Shown: positions 26,634 through 39,340, numbered from the stretch's first letter. The stretch: DNA of 64,000 nt from Mesorhizobium sp. M8A.F.Ca.ET.218.01.1.1 (GCF_004791165.1 NZ_SRUZ01000007.1:372001-436000), one strand, 5' to 3'. Numbers and translations are program-made. The notes: generated from the letters alone by a model not told the origin.

Positions 26634-26864
26634 GACATAGCCTCCTCTTAAAGAGCTATGCCCTGGAGTCTAGGTTCATTTGTGCCACAGGCAAGCGGAA
26701 AATGTGCTGCATTGCGACGTAAATGTGGAATTCGCGACTTCGGTTTTGCCGTTAGCCATTGAAACTCTTCGGCAAAAACCGGCTTCAGGCCTGTGAATAA
26801 ATTATGGCGGGATGGTGTCGTTGGCGTGTCATGACAGCGCTACCGTGATGCGGCATACCGCGCA

Positions 26865-27746
26865 CTAACGTCTTCCGAACAGGCGCCCGTCGATGGTGAC
26901 AAGGCCAAGACCGATCAACACCACGCCGCCGATCTCGAACAGTTCGAGCCGTTCGCCGAGGAACAGGAAGCCGAGCAGCATGGCGCTGGCCGGCACGATC
27001 AGCGTGACCAGCGAGGCGTTGGTGGCCCCAGCCGAGGCGACGAGGTTGAAATAGAGGATATAGGCGAAGGCCGTCGACAGAAGCGCCAGCGCCAGCACCG
27101 CCGCCCACACCGGCGGCGAGGCGGAGAATAGGCCGGCGGGGCCATGGGCGAAGAGCACGATCGGGATCATGATGATGGTCGAGGCCGTCAATTGTCCGGT
27201 GGCGACGACCGGCGAGGGCACGCCCTTGAAGCGGCGCGCGACCATCAGCGCAACGCCATAGGAGAGCGATGCGCCGATCAGCGCGAATTTGGCCCAGACC
27301 GGGCCGCCGAGCCCCGCGAGCAGGCCGGGACCGATCATCACAGCGGTGCCGGCGACACCCAGCGCGATGCCGGCGAGCTTGTTCCAGGACAGCTTTTCGT
27401 CCGAGGTCAGGGCATTGGCGAGGATCAGCGTCCAGAACGGCGTCGTCGCGTTCAGCACCGAGGCGACGCCGGCACCGAGCTGGGTCTGGCCGGCGAAGAT
27501 CAGCGAGAACGGGACGACGTTGTTGGTGAAGGCCAGCAGGAAGAACAGGCCGGCATGCGGCAGAGCGAGGCGGAAAGACGGGCCGCGTAAGCCGAGATAG
27601 AGCTGTAGCGCGACCGCGGCGATGGCGACGCGTAACAGCACCAGCACCAGCGGGTGAAGTTCCGTCACCGCGATGCGGGCGAAGAAGAACGAGCCGCCCC
27701 AGATCGCGCCGAGCAGCAGCAACTGCCCCCAGTCCTTGAGCGCCAT
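26865..27746 (-). CDS. EamA/DMT-superfamily transporter
   Basis: A 293-residue inner-membrane protein with ten predicted helices in two EamA repeats. The first starts LLLLGAIWGGSFFFARIAV, and its end carries NNVVPFSLIFAGQTQLGAGVASVLNATTPFW; the second includes ASLSYGVALMVARRF and ALLSTAFAYILYFNLVASAGA. Such exporters carry amino acids or metabolites; the cargo is unknown. The start is uncertain: the ATG at 27746 begins the first helix neatly, while a GTG at 27776 has GGGGAGG upstream and would add ten residues. Confidence 0.87.
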   Translation of the reverse strand: MALKDWGQLLLLGAIWGGSFFFARIAVTELHPLVLVLLRVAIAAVALQLYLGLRGPSFRLALPHAGLFFLLAFTNNVVPFSLIFAGQTQLGAGVASVLNATTPFWTLILANALTSDEKLSWNKLAGIALGVAGTAVMIGPGLLAGLGGPVWAKFALIGASLSYGVALMVARRFKGVPSPVVATGQLTASTIIMIPIVLFAHGPAGLFSASPPVWAAVLALALLSTAFAYILYFNLVASAGATNASLVTLIVPASAMLLGFLFLGERLELFEIGGVVLIGLGLVTIDGRLFGRR

Positions 27747-27942
27747 CGGTCCACGCGATGCGGATGTAGCGGTCACTGCCTTATGAATCCTCCCCAGATG
27801 GCCGGAATACCAGCCACAAGGCAGAAGCCATATCCGGTTCGCCGGCAAGGGCCACCCGAAACCGGACCGATGGCCTCCTGGAAGCCAATGCCGTACCGTC
27901 AGGGGGTGCGAGACACAGAGGACATTGCGCGATTCATTCCTG

Positions 27943-27990
27943 GCGCATGATCCGTTCCGAAAGTCGAAATTGACTTTCGGGGTCATGCGC
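27943..27990. repeat. Nested palindrome, family D
   Basis: Outer arms GCGCATGA and TCATGCGC enclose inner arms CCGAAAGTC and GACTTTCGG. It is a REP-like element about 20-50 bp before the decarboxylase start. Its sequence recalls common rhizobial GCGCATGATCC...GATCATGCGC palindromes. Confidence 0.75.
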
Positions 27991-28039
27991 TAGCCGCTAG
28001 CTTGGATTAATTATGGCAGCTGAAGCCGAGGATTCGTCC

Positions 28040-29260
28040 ATGCAGCGATTCGAGAATGCCCGCGAGGCGGCACTGGCGCTTCGCCCGGACGATCCGGTCT
28101 ATTGCTTCCGCCCGCAGGTGCTGAAGGCCGATGCCAGGCAGTTCATGGGCATGTTTCCCGGCAAGACCGCCTATGCGGTCAAGACCAATGGCGAGCAGAT
28201 CGTGCTGAAGACGCTGGTCGAGGCCGGCGTCACTGCCTTCGACGTCGCTTCGCCGGGCGAATTCGCCGCCGTGCGCGCCGTCTCGCCCGATGCCGAGATG
28301 CTCTACATGCACCCGGTCAAGGCACAGTCCGACATCAAGCTGGCGCTGGAAAAATACGGCATCCGCGTCATCTCTCTCGACCATGAGGACGAGATCACTA
28401 AGCTGACCCGGGTGGTGCGGGCGCTCGATATCGATCCGGGCGCGGTCACCGTCTTCGTGCGCGTGCAGACCAAGGGGCATGCCGCCTACGAGCTGTCGAA
28501 GAAATTCGGCGCCGGGCCGGCCTATGCGGTCGAACTCGCCGAGCGGCTGAACCGCACCGGCTACAAGGTCGGCCTGTGCTTCCACGTCGGCAGCCAGATC
28601 GAGGACCCCGACACCTATGAGCGGGCATTGGCCTCGGCCGACTGGGTGCGCAACCGGCTGACCTTCGACATCGCCGGGCTCGATGTCGGCGGCGGTTTTC
28701 CGGCCGAATACGGACATGATCCCAACCGCAAGCAGATCGAGATGCCGTCGCTCGGCCAGATCATGTCGCGGCTCTCCGGCGACCTGAAGGAATATCAATT
28801 CGACCAGATACCGCTGGTGGCGGAGCCGGGCCGGGTGATCGTGGCGCGCTGCCTGTCGCTGATCGTGCGCGTGCTCCTGCGCAAGGGCAAGCGGCTCTAC
28901 ATCAATGACGGCATCTGGGCGTCGCTGTCGGATTCATGGACCGGCAAGATCACGCTGCCGGCGCGCTTCATCCCCGATCCGGCGATCCGCACGCGCAATG
29001 GCGACGAGAACAACATCGTGCCGTTCAAAGTGTGCGGCGCGACCTGCGATTCCGTCGATATCCTGTCGCGGCCATTCTGGCTGCCGGAAACCGTCGATAC
29101 CGGCGACTGGATCGAGATCGGCCATATCGGCGCTTACTCGCTGTCGCTCAGGACACGCTTCAACGGCTTTTATCCCGACACGTTCGTCGAGGTGACGACG
29201 CCCTTCGACGAGGGCGACGCGCCGCAGGGGTTTGCAAGCCTGGAGACGATGGCGGATTAA
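28040..29260 (+). CDS. Ornithine/lysine-type decarboxylase (PLP fold type III)
   Basis: A 406-residue enzyme of the alanine-racemase-fold decarboxylases that make putrescine or cadaverine. PLP lysine is in TAYAVKTNGEQIVL; other marks are FHVGSQIEDPDTY, DVGGGFPAEY, the phosphate-binding AEPGRVIVA and the active-site cysteine in KVCGATCDSVD. The ATG at 28040 has GAGGA 8 bp before it; an in-frame ATG at 28013 would add nine residues. The family may accept ornithine, lysine or both; alphaproteobacterial members are often bifunctional. A palindrome just upstream separates it from the divergent transporter. Confidence 0.9.
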   Translation: MQRFENAREAALALRPDDPVYCFRPQVLKADARQFMGMFPGKTAYAVKTNGEQIVLKTLVEAGVTAFDVASPGEFAAVRAVSPDAEMLYMHPVKAQSDIKLALEKYGIRVISLDHEDEITKLTRVVRALDIDPGAVTVFVRVQTKGHAAYELSKKFGAGPAYAVELAERLNRTGYKVGLCFHVGSQIEDPDTYERALASADWVRNRLTFDIAGLDVGGGFPAEYGHDPNRKQIEMPSLGQIMSRLSGDLKEYQFDQIPLVAEPGRVIVARCLSLIVRVLLRKGKRLYINDGIWASLSDSWTGKITLPARFIPDPAIRTRNGDENNIVPFKVCGATCDSVDILSRPFWLPETVDTGDWIEIGHIGAYSLSLRTRFNGFYPDTFVEVTTPFDEGDAPQGFASLETMAD

Positions 29261-29265
29261 GCTTT

Positions 29266-29291
29266 CTTCCTCCTCCCAAGGGAGAAGGAAG
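29266..29291. terminator. Terminator-like hairpin between convergent genes
   Basis: CTTCCTCCTCCC pairs with GGGAGAAGGAAG (one mismatch) around AA, between the decarboxylase stop and the transglycosylase stop. No T run, so termination strength is uncertain. Confidence 0.5.
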
Positions 29292-29297
29292 AGGGAG

Positions 29298-30476
29298 CTA
29301 CAGCTTTCCCAGCAGCTCCGGCGTCGGCCAGCCATCCACCGGCAGGCCTAGCCGCATCTGCTCCTTGCGGATGGCTTCGCGGGTGTTGGTGCCCAGAATG
29401 CCGTCGACCGTGCCGACATCGTAACCGCTGGCCTCGAGCTTGGTCTGCAGCGCCTTCATCTGGTCGTTGTTGAGACCCGGCTCGGGATTGCGCGGATCGA
29501 GCGGCGGCGCGCCCGCCAGCCGCGTGGCAAGGTTGGCCGCGGTCAGCGCGTAGGTGAAGGACTGGTTCCATTCGAGATAGACGTCGAAATTCTCATAGGT
29601 AAGGAAGGCCGGACCCTTGCGGCCCATGGGCAGCGCCAGGCCGGCGTTCAGGCCCTTGTCGACCAGCGGCGAGCCGTCGGGGTTGGTAACACCCCACTGC
29701 GCCCACTGTGTCAGCGGCAATTTGTTGGTGCGGCCGGTCTGGTCCCATGGCATCTCGTCGGGCACGCGCACTTCCTGGATCCAGGGCTCGTCGCGCTTCC
29801 AGCCGCGCGACAGCACCTTGTTGCCGGTGGTCATGATCACGTCCGGCACGCTGTTTCGCAGGTCGATCTTGCCGTCTCCATCGCCGTCGACGCCGCGCGC
29901 AAGATAGTCGGATGGCAGGATCTGCGTCTGGCCGATCTCGCCGGCCCAGGCGCCCGTGACGTCGGCCGGCAGCACGCCGCGATCGATCAGTTCCAAGAGC
30001 GGCACCAGTTGCTGCCGGAACAATTGCGGGCGGCGGCAGTCATGCGACAGCGTCACCAGTGCGCTCAGCGTGTGGAAATCACCCTGGACGGCGCCGAAAT
30101 CCGTTTCAAGCGCCCAGAAGGCGGTGATGACAGGCGCCTGGACGCCGAACTGCTGGTCGGCGCGGGCGAAGATATCGGCGTATTTCTTCATGTTCGCCGC
30201 ACCTTGCTTCAGCCGGTAGGCCGAGATCATGCGGTTGGAAAACTGGACGAAGGTTTGCGTGAAGACTCCCTGGGCGCGGTCGCGAGCCAGAGCCTTCTCG
30301 TCGATCCTGGCATCCTCCAGCGCATCGAGACCGACGGCGCCGACACCGGCAGCCTTGGCTTCCGCCGCCACACCCTGTTTCCAGGTTTCGAAATCGCCGC
30401 CGCATTCCTGCGCCATCGCCGGCAAGGCCGTGGCGCACAAGAACAGCGCCGCGAGGGCTTGAGAACGCAGTCGCAT
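29298..30476 (-). CDS. Lytic murein transglycosylase, MltB/SLT_2 type, with peptidoglycan-binding domain
   Basis: A 392-residue exported enzyme that cleaves murein to 1,6-anhydro ends. A signal peptide (1-22, ending LPAMA) precedes an SLT_2 catalytic domain (about 25-320). The catalytic Glu is in AFWALETDFGAVQGDF, and later comes GEIGQTQILPSDYL. A PG_binding_1 domain closes it (about 330-390, TKLEASGYDVGTVDGILGTNTREAIR). The ATG at 30476 has AAGGAAG upstream and starts the signal peptide. The GH25 hydrolase gene lies upstream on the same strand, after a tandem-repeat spacer. Confidence 0.92.
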   Translation of the reverse strand: MRLRSQALAALFLCATALPAMAQECGGDFETWKQGVAAEAKAAGVGAVGLDALEDARIDEKALARDRAQGVFTQTFVQFSNRMISAYRLKQGAANMKKYADIFARADQQFGVQAPVITAFWALETDFGAVQGDFHTLSALVTLSHDCRRPQLFRQQLVPLLELIDRGVLPADVTGAWAGEIGQTQILPSDYLARGVDGDGDGKIDLRNSVPDVIMTTGNKVLSRGWKRDEPWIQEVRVPDEMPWDQTGRTNKLPLTQWAQWGVTNPDGSPLVDKGLNAGLALPMGRKGPAFLTYENFDVYLEWNQSFTYALTAANLATRLAGAPPLDPRNPEPGLNNDQMKALQTKLEASGYDVGTVDGILGTNTREAIRKEQMRLGLPVDGWPTPELLGKL

Positions 30477-30587
30477 CAGCTTCCTTTCGAAACGAAGAGG
30501 GCTTTGTCGTGCCTGGAGGCCAACGCCCTGAATTACCAGCGGTTGCACTCTTTACCGCTGGCAGTGTCGAAAAGCAGGCGGCAGGCC

Positions 30588-30764
30588 CGGTGTCAACGGG
30601 TCTTCTGCCGCAGCCACCAATCCAGCCGGCCTCGCTACCGTTGCCACGGTGTCAACGGGTCTTCTGCCGCAGTCCCTTATTCCCTGCGGCTTCGCGACCG
30701 TTAGCCGGTGTCAACGTGTGTTCTGCCGCAGCCATTTGTTCCAGGCGGCTTCCGAGCCGTTGAA
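30588..30764 (-). repeat. Three tandem 59-bp copies of the GH25 gene 3' end
   Basis: Units begin at 30588, 30647 and 30706, each with CGGTGTCAACG(G/T)GT(C/G)TTCTG, and the spacing is exactly 59 bp. The unit at 30706-30764 holds the last codons and stop of the GH25 gene; the other two are diverged copies after the stop, each keeping the TGA. The unit matches no repeat elsewhere in the window. Confidence 0.85.
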
Positions 30765-31511
30765 GACGTTGATGTCGGACTTGCCGGTCATGCCGGGAAC
30801 GATGCCGGTTCCGGTGTATTGCCAGAAGGTGAAGGGGTGGCTGCCATATTTCTCGCGCGGGTGGCCGGCGACGGAACGCAGCCAGTAGGGATAGCCACGG
30901 AAGGTCGACAGTTCGTTGTCATCAAAGAAATCGACCGAGGTGTAGATGATCGGCTTCTTGCCGTAATGCCGCTCGACGATTTCGAGGAAGGTGGTCATCT
31001 CAGCTCGCACCGTGGCCGGGTCGGGGCGCAGGCGGCAGGTCGGCGATTTCGGGTTCCATTCCATGTCGAGAACCGGCGGCATGGCGGAGCGGTCGACAGG
31101 CACGTTCTGGATGAACCAGCGCGCCTGCTGCGCCGCCGGAGTGCAGAAATAGAAGAAATGATAGGCAGCGCGCGGAACGCCAGCGGCTCTGGTGCGCGCC
31201 CAGTGCTCGCTGAAATATTCATCGAAGCGGTCGCCGCCCTCGGTTGCCTTGATGAAGGCGAAGGAGATGCCGCTGGCCTTGGCCGTCGGCCAGTCGACCG
31301 AGGTCTGGTATTTGGAGACGTCGGTGCCGTGGACGGCATAGTTCCACGGCGCGCCGCTGTCCCACTCATGCGGCTTGGAATCGGCAAAGCGCGGCGCGCG
31401 CACGGCCACCGTCGGACTGCTCGATGCGGACGGCGACAGCGGCGAGAGATCGTCGACGGTCGAGCAGGCGCCGAGCAGCGTCAGCATGAAAAGGACCGCA
31501 AGACGGCGCAT
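30711..31511 (-). CDS. GH25-family lysozyme-like lipoprotein
   Basis: A 266-residue muramidase-type protein. It has a lipoprotein signal with lipobox LLGAC (Cys16), a Ser/Pro-rich linker and a GH25 domain (about 60-262). Conserved residues are Asp64 in GTDVSKYQ, FIKATEGG, YHFFYFC, and the acidic pair Asp149/Glu151 in PPVLDMEWN. GH25 enzymes cut the MurNAc-GlcNAc bond; an outer-membrane-anchored form may remodel the cell's own wall. The ATG at 31511 has GGAAG upstream. The last 17 codons belong to a 59-bp unit repeated twice more downstream. Confidence 0.92.
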   Translation of the reverse strand: MRRLAVLFMLTLLGACSTVDDLSPLSPSASSSPTVAVRAPRFADSKPHEWDSGAPWNYAVHGTDVSKYQTSVDWPTAKASGISFAFIKATEGGDRFDEYFSEHWARTRAAGVPRAAYHFFYFCTPAAQQARWFIQNVPVDRSAMPPVLDMEWNPKSPTCRLRPDPATVRAEMTTFLEIVERHYGKKPIIYTSVDFFDDNELSTFRGYPYWLRSVAGHPREKYGSHPFTFWQYTGTGIVPGMTGKSDINVFNGSEAAWNKWLRQNTR

Positions 31512-31629
31512 CGCAACTTCCAAGCCGGAATCAGCCGGTCGCTGATGGGTCTGTGCACCGATGGCCGAAGTTGGTCTGGCCCCCTCCAGGCGATCGCCCC
31601 ACGCATCGCCCAGCATAGTCGTTTTTCGT

Positions 31630-31675
31630 GCATGTCGTTGTCCCAAAACCGCTGCGCACTTCTGGGCGACATGCA
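31630..31675. repeat. Palindromic repeat family C, copy 2
   Basis: It starts GCATGTCGTTGTCCCAAAAC and ends GGGCGACATGCA. Compare 24360-24405. It lies in the divergent spacer 31512-31798 between the GH25 gene and the serine hydrolase gene; nothing else is recognised there. Confidence 0.85.
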
Positions 31676-31798
31676 TCCCTGTGATCGCCGATCATGGTTG
31701 ATAATCCGTTGATGGCGCTCGACAAGAGCACCGATTTTGCGGAAGCAATGGCGGCAAATCGATGACATAAGGTCAGGCGAGTGCCCGGGAGGCAATGG

Positions 31799-33178
31799 AT
31801 GCGGTTCGTCGTCAAGATCGTCAAATGGCTGCTTGGCCTGATCGTGCTGGCGGTCGCCGCGCTGTTTGCCTGGCTCTATATCGCGCCGCCGGAACTCATC
31901 CGCGTCGGCTCGGGCTATTCGGCCAAGATCGTCTGCTCCAACGTCTTCATCGCCGGCCGCGACGCCAATGAGGTGCTGGCCGTCGATGTGCAGGCGCCTG
32001 GCCATCCGCTGCTACGGCTGATGCGGGTCTCCGTCGACAAGAACCGGGGGACGGTTTCGGCCGGCCTGCTCGGCTTCCTCGGCAAGAGCGAGGCGGTCGC
32101 CCGCGACGGGCTGGGCTGCGCCTCGGTTCCAGACGGCGATGTCGGCAAGGCGCGGCGCACGACGGTCCATGCCGAACCCGCGGCGACAAACCAGGATGCG
32201 CCGTGGCCGGAGGGCGAACGGGTCGATGCATCGCAGAATCCAGAGGTCTCGAAGGTCGTCGGCGACGATGCCATGGCCGGCGCCGGCATGCGCGCGATCG
32301 TCGTGGTCAAGAACGGACGGGTGGTCGCGGAGCGCTATGGCGATGGCTTTTCGGCCAAGACGCCTCTGCTCGGCTGGTCGATGACCAAGACGGTCAATGC
32401 CGCCATCGTCGGCACGCTGGTCAAAGAGGGCAAAATGGCGGTCGACAAGAAGGGCCTGTTTACGCCTTGGAAGGCGGACGGCCGCGCCGCGATCAGCCTT
32501 GCCGACATGATGGCGATGTCGAGCGGGCTGGAATTCAACGAAGACTATGGCGACGTCGCCGATGTGACGCGCATGCTCTATCTCGAACCCGACATGGCGG
32601 GCTTTGCCCAATCAAAGCCGCTGGCGGGCGAGGTCGGCAAGGTGTTCTCCTATTCGAGCGGCACGGCGGTGATGCTGTCGCGGCTCTGGCAGGACGCGAT
32701 CGGCGACAAGGCCAAGGCGCTGACATGGCCGCGCACGGCTCTGTTCGAGCCGCTCGGCATGCACAGCGCGGTGCTCGAAACCGACGAGCAAGGCACCTTC
32801 GTCGGCTCGTCCTATCTCTACGCCACGGCACATGACTGGGCGCGCTTCGGCCAGTTCCTGCTGCAAGGCGGGGTTTGGAACGGCAACCAGGTCTTGCCGG
32901 CCGGCTTCGTCGACTGGATGCGCGAGCCGGCATCCGCCTCGAAAGTCTACGGCAAGGGCCAGTTGTGGATCGAAGCGCCGGGCGATGAGGAAAACCCCGG
33001 TGCCGGCGTCGCCGCCGGCCTGCCCAGGGACACTTACTGGATGGAAGGCCATGACGGACAGACCGTCGCCATCATCCCGTCCGAGCAATTGGTCGTGGTG
33101 AGGCTCGGGCTGACCCCGGCCAAGCTCAACTATCGCCCGCGGGCGATGGTGGGGGCGCTGGTGAAGGCGCTGCACTAG
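31799..33178 (+). CDS. Serine hydrolase, beta-lactamase/class C (6-aminohexanoate-hydrolase) type
   Basis: A 459-residue membrane-anchored hydrolase. One N-terminal helix (about 8-28) precedes an extended region and then a beta-lactamase-fold domain. The SxxK motif is Ser194-Met-Thr-Lys197 in LGWSMTKTVN; the YxN-equivalent is YSSG, and a late HDGQ segment replaces KTG. The fold covers esterases, D-aminopeptidases and nylon-oligomer hydrolases; a true beta-lactamase is unlikely. The ATG at 31799 has GGGAGG 8 bp upstream. It converges on btaB with no gap. Confidence 0.87.
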   Translation: MRFVVKIVKWLLGLIVLAVAALFAWLYIAPPELIRVGSGYSAKIVCSNVFIAGRDANEVLAVDVQAPGHPLLRLMRVSVDKNRGTVSAGLLGFLGKSEAVARDGLGCASVPDGDVGKARRTTVHAEPAATNQDAPWPEGERVDASQNPEVSKVVGDDAMAGAGMRAIVVVKNGRVVAERYGDGFSAKTPLLGWSMTKTVNAAIVGTLVKEGKMAVDKKGLFTPWKADGRAAISLADMMAMSSGLEFNEDYGDVADVTRMLYLEPDMAGFAQSKPLAGEVGKVFSYSSGTAVMLSRLWQDAIGDKAKALTWPRTALFEPLGMHSAVLETDEQGTFVGSSYLYATAHDWARFGQFLLQGGVWNGNQVLPAGFVDWMREPASASKVYGKGQLWIEAPGDEENPGAGVAAGLPRDTYWMEGHDGQTVAIIPSEQLVVVRLGLTPAKLNYRPRAMVGALVKALH

Positions 33179-33844
33179 CTAGCTGTGTGGCCCAATCACA
33201 GCCAACCAGGCATAGCCACGATAAAGCGTGCGAAAACGGAAGGTTGCGCCGGTTCGCTCAGCCTGCGATTCCAGAACATCACGCAGGGATTCGCGTGGCG
33301 TGACGTGGAATTTCTTCAGCCAGCCGCGCAGCAGAGTGCGGAACCAGTTGGGCAGGCCCTCCTGCTGGCCGAAATCGACGATGTGCAGCGAGCCCGTCGG
33401 GGCCAGCGCGGCAAGTGCTGCCGACACCGTCTTCTCCCAGCCCGGGATCATTGATAGCGAATAGGAGACGAAGACCCGGTCGAATCTGCCTCTGCCGAAT
33501 AGCGCCTTGGCGTCGAAATCGGTGGCGTCGCCCCTTGCCAGCATGACGCGGTCCGACAGACCTTCGCGGTCGATCGCCTTGCTCGCCGTTTCCAGCATTT
33601 CGGCCGAAATATCGAGGCCGAAGAAGCGGGCATCGGGATAGGCGCGGGCAGCCAGGATGATATTGCGGCCGGTGCCGCAGCCGAGTTCCAGAACGGTGCC
33701 GCCCGGCGGCACGTCCAGCTCCGCGATCAGCCGGTCGCGGCCGAGCAGGTAGTATTTGCGGGTCAGGTCGTAGATGTGGCGCTGCCAGCGGTAGACACCG
33801 TCCATCAGTTCGGCGTGGCTGGCCGGCAGCTCCGTCGTGCTCAT
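33179..33844 (-). CDS. btaB: Betaine-lipid N-methyltransferase BtaB
   Basis: A 221-residue SAM methyltransferase, motif I TVLELGCGTGRNIILAAR, then SLSMIPGWEKTV and SLHIVDFGQQ. BtaB adds three methyl groups to diacylglyceryl-homoserine to make the betaine lipid DGTS. The identification rests on sequence plus the overlapping upstream btaA (ATGA, 4 bp). DGTS replaces phospholipids when phosphate is scarce, which fits the Pho box upstream of btaA. Acts at the inner face of the membrane. Confidence 0.92.
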   Translation of the reverse strand: MSTTELPASHAELMDGVYRWQRHIYDLTRKYYLLGRDRLIAELDVPPGGTVLELGCGTGRNIILAARAYPDARFFGLDISAEMLETASKAIDREGLSDRVMLARGDATDFDAKALFGRGRFDRVFVSYSLSMIPGWEKTVSAALAALAPTGSLHIVDFGQQEGLPNWFRTLLRGWLKKFHVTPRESLRDVLESQAERTGATFRFRTLYRGYAWLAVIGPHS

Positions 33845-35088
33845 GCCGCGCGCTTCACATAGAGGTGGAAGCCGCCATAGATGGCCGAGCGGTCGCGGGC
33901 CGAGAATTCGCGCGATGCTTCGTCCTGATAGTCCCACTGATCGAGCAGCGAGGTCGAGACGCGCCCCGGCAACAGGCTGGGCTCGGCGGCGGTGCGGAAG
34001 ATGACGCGGGCGCCGGCCGAGGCGGTCCGGGTGATTTCCGACCACAACGCATTGAGCTGGTCGTCGGTCATCCAGTCCTGCGCATCGAGCAGGATGAAGC
34101 GGTCGACGGCGCCTGCATCCTTGCCGGCGAGGAATTCGATCAGGTTGGCGTGGTGGATGGCGACGCGGTCTACATTGCCGCGGATGGTCTCGTAGTTCTG
34201 CTTTTCCAGATAGGCGGGCAAGGCGGCCTCGCCTGGTTCCGGGTAGCGGCGGGCGAAGGCCTGCCAGGCGAAGTAATTGTTTTCCAGGGGGAAATCGCAG
34301 GCGAGCTTTTCCAGCCGGGCCTTCAGCACGCTGGCCATGGTGCCGTCGCCGGAGGTGATCAGCGAATCATACTGCGCCGGCGGGATGCCGAGACCGAACA
34401 GCGAGGCTTTTCGCGAGGTCGCCCATTTCAGAAGCTTCTTGTCGAAGACCGGCGCCAGTTCCTCGTTGAAGAAGCGGCGCTGTTCGCCGATGTTCCTGGC
34501 TTCCATCATGCGGGCCGGGTTGACGCCGAAGAATTTCGCCGTGCGGTGGCCCATGGCGATGAACAGGCCAAGCAAGCCGGTCTGGTAGAAATTACGATCG
34601 AAAACGCCGATGCGCCTGTTGCCGCGCCAGTTGCGGCGCTCCCAGTAATGGCGGCTGACCGGATCGAGATGCGGGGCGATGAAGCGGTCGTAGGCTTCGG
34701 AATTGTGGCTCGTGTCCGCCGCACCGAAGAAACGGAACAGATCGCCTTGCGAAGGCAGATGGCGGACCGCCTCCAGCTTCATGCGGTTCAGCGCGATGTG
34801 GGCCGCGTTGAGGTCGACGGCGTCGATCTGTGCCGGGGAGCGGGTGAGATAGGCCAGGATGTTGCAGCCGCCCGAGGCGATGGTGACGACGCGGTGGCCC
34901 TGGCCGAGCTGCATCGCGTCCATGTCGACATCGGGGTCTTCCCAGATCTGCGGATAGACGAGGCCGGAAAACAGGAAGGCGAACAGCCGCTCGGAGATGC
35001 CGGCTTTCGAAAGCGGGCGGTTCTGATAGACGGCTTTTCCAACTTCCTTGCCGCGGCGAAAAACCAGATCCGAGGAGACGTCCGTCAT
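33841..35088 (-). CDS. btaA: S-adenosylmethionine:diacylglycerol 3-amino-3-carboxypropyltransferase BtaA
   Basis: A 415-residue DUF3419 enzyme that moves the aminocarboxypropyl group of SAM onto diacylglycerol, first step of DGTS. Typical parts are AVYQNRPLSKAGISERLF, FSGLVYPQIWEDPDVDM, TIASGGCNILAYL and LDAQDWMTDDQLNALW. I chose the ATG at 35088 (MTDVSSDL). The longest frame would start at 35139, but that ATG is inside the Pho box, so it cannot be the usual start. It overlaps btaB and forms a two-gene operon. Confidence 0.93.
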   Translation of the reverse strand: MTDVSSDLVFRRGKEVGKAVYQNRPLSKAGISERLFAFLFSGLVYPQIWEDPDVDMDAMQLGQGHRVVTIASGGCNILAYLTRSPAQIDAVDLNAAHIALNRMKLEAVRHLPSQGDLFRFFGAADTSHNSEAYDRFIAPHLDPVSRHYWERRNWRGNRRIGVFDRNFYQTGLLGLFIAMGHRTAKFFGVNPARMMEARNIGEQRRFFNEELAPVFDKKLLKWATSRKASLFGLGIPPAQYDSLITSGDGTMASVLKARLEKLACDFPLENNYFAWQAFARRYPEPGEAALPAYLEKQNYETIRGNVDRVAIHHANLIEFLAGKDAGAVDRFILLDAQDWMTDDQLNALWSEITRTASAGARVIFRTAAEPSLLPGRVSTSLLDQWDYQDEASREFSARDRSAIYGGFHLYVKRAA

Positions 35089-35137
35089 GGCAAAGTGATT
35101 CCCCATTTGCTTTGCCGCAAGCGGGTAACCCAGGGTC

Positions 35138-35155
35138 ATGACAGGCCGGTGACAG
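35138..35155 (-). promoter_or_regulatory. Pho box upstream of btaAB
   Basis: On the minus strand CTGTCAC-CGGC-CTGTCAT is a 7+4+7 direct repeat, one base from the rhizobial PhoB consensus. It ends 49 bp before the btaA start, the right place to replace a -35 element. Confidence 0.85.
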
Positions 35156-35171
35156 CCTGTTGACGCCTTTC

Positions 35172-38921
<3,750 letters not shown>

Positions 38922-39106
38922 GCGGTTGTCTCCGGTATTCCGTTGTCCGGTGTCGTTGTTAAAGCGCCGAAGCGCCGGCAGCAATGTCGCCTGCATGCCA
39001 TTGATGTTACAGGTGGAAACGCAACGTTACGAAACCCTTGGCCCGGTCATGCATTTTCCCTTCGACCGTTCACTGCAACGTGAGCGTGTGTTGAAGGAGA
39101 GATGTC

Positions 39107-39313
39107 ATGAAAAAGCTCATTCTTGCGTCGGTTTCGGCGCTTGTCCTGCTTGGCGTCGCGGCATGCAGCGACAGCGGTACCGACAAGACCACGACCCAGA
39201 GCACCAATCCGCCGGCCGCCGAGCAGCCGATGAAGCCTGCGGCCCCGGCTGACAATTCGACCAAGCCTGCCGAGCCGGCTCCGGCAACGCCTGCTCCTGC
39301 GCCCGCGCAGTAG
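39107..39313 (+). CDS. Small Pro/Ala-rich lipoprotein
   Basis: A 68-residue exported lipoprotein. KKLILASVSALVLLGVAAC gives a signal with lipobox ending at Cys20; the rest is disordered, rich in Pro, Ala and Thr (KPAEPAPATPAPAPAQ). The ATG at 39107 follows GGAGAG. It is short and monocistronic, ended by the terminator at 39341. No conserved domain is visible; it could be a spacer-type envelope protein. Confidence 0.82.
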   Translation: MKKLILASVSALVLLGVAACSDSGTDKTTTQSTNPPAAEQPMKPAAPADNSTKPAEPAPATPAPAPAQ

Positions 39314-39340
39314 TTTGTAAGCAGTAAGTGTCTTGGGAGG

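Noticed and set aside
30588..30764. The regular 59-bp units as a CRISPR array
   Set aside because: Units are contiguous with no unique spacers, and one is the end of a protein gene.
31799..33178. A beta-lactamase resistance gene
   Set aside because: The fold is shared, but the KTG box is absent and the long N-terminal part fits esterase/amidase relatives.
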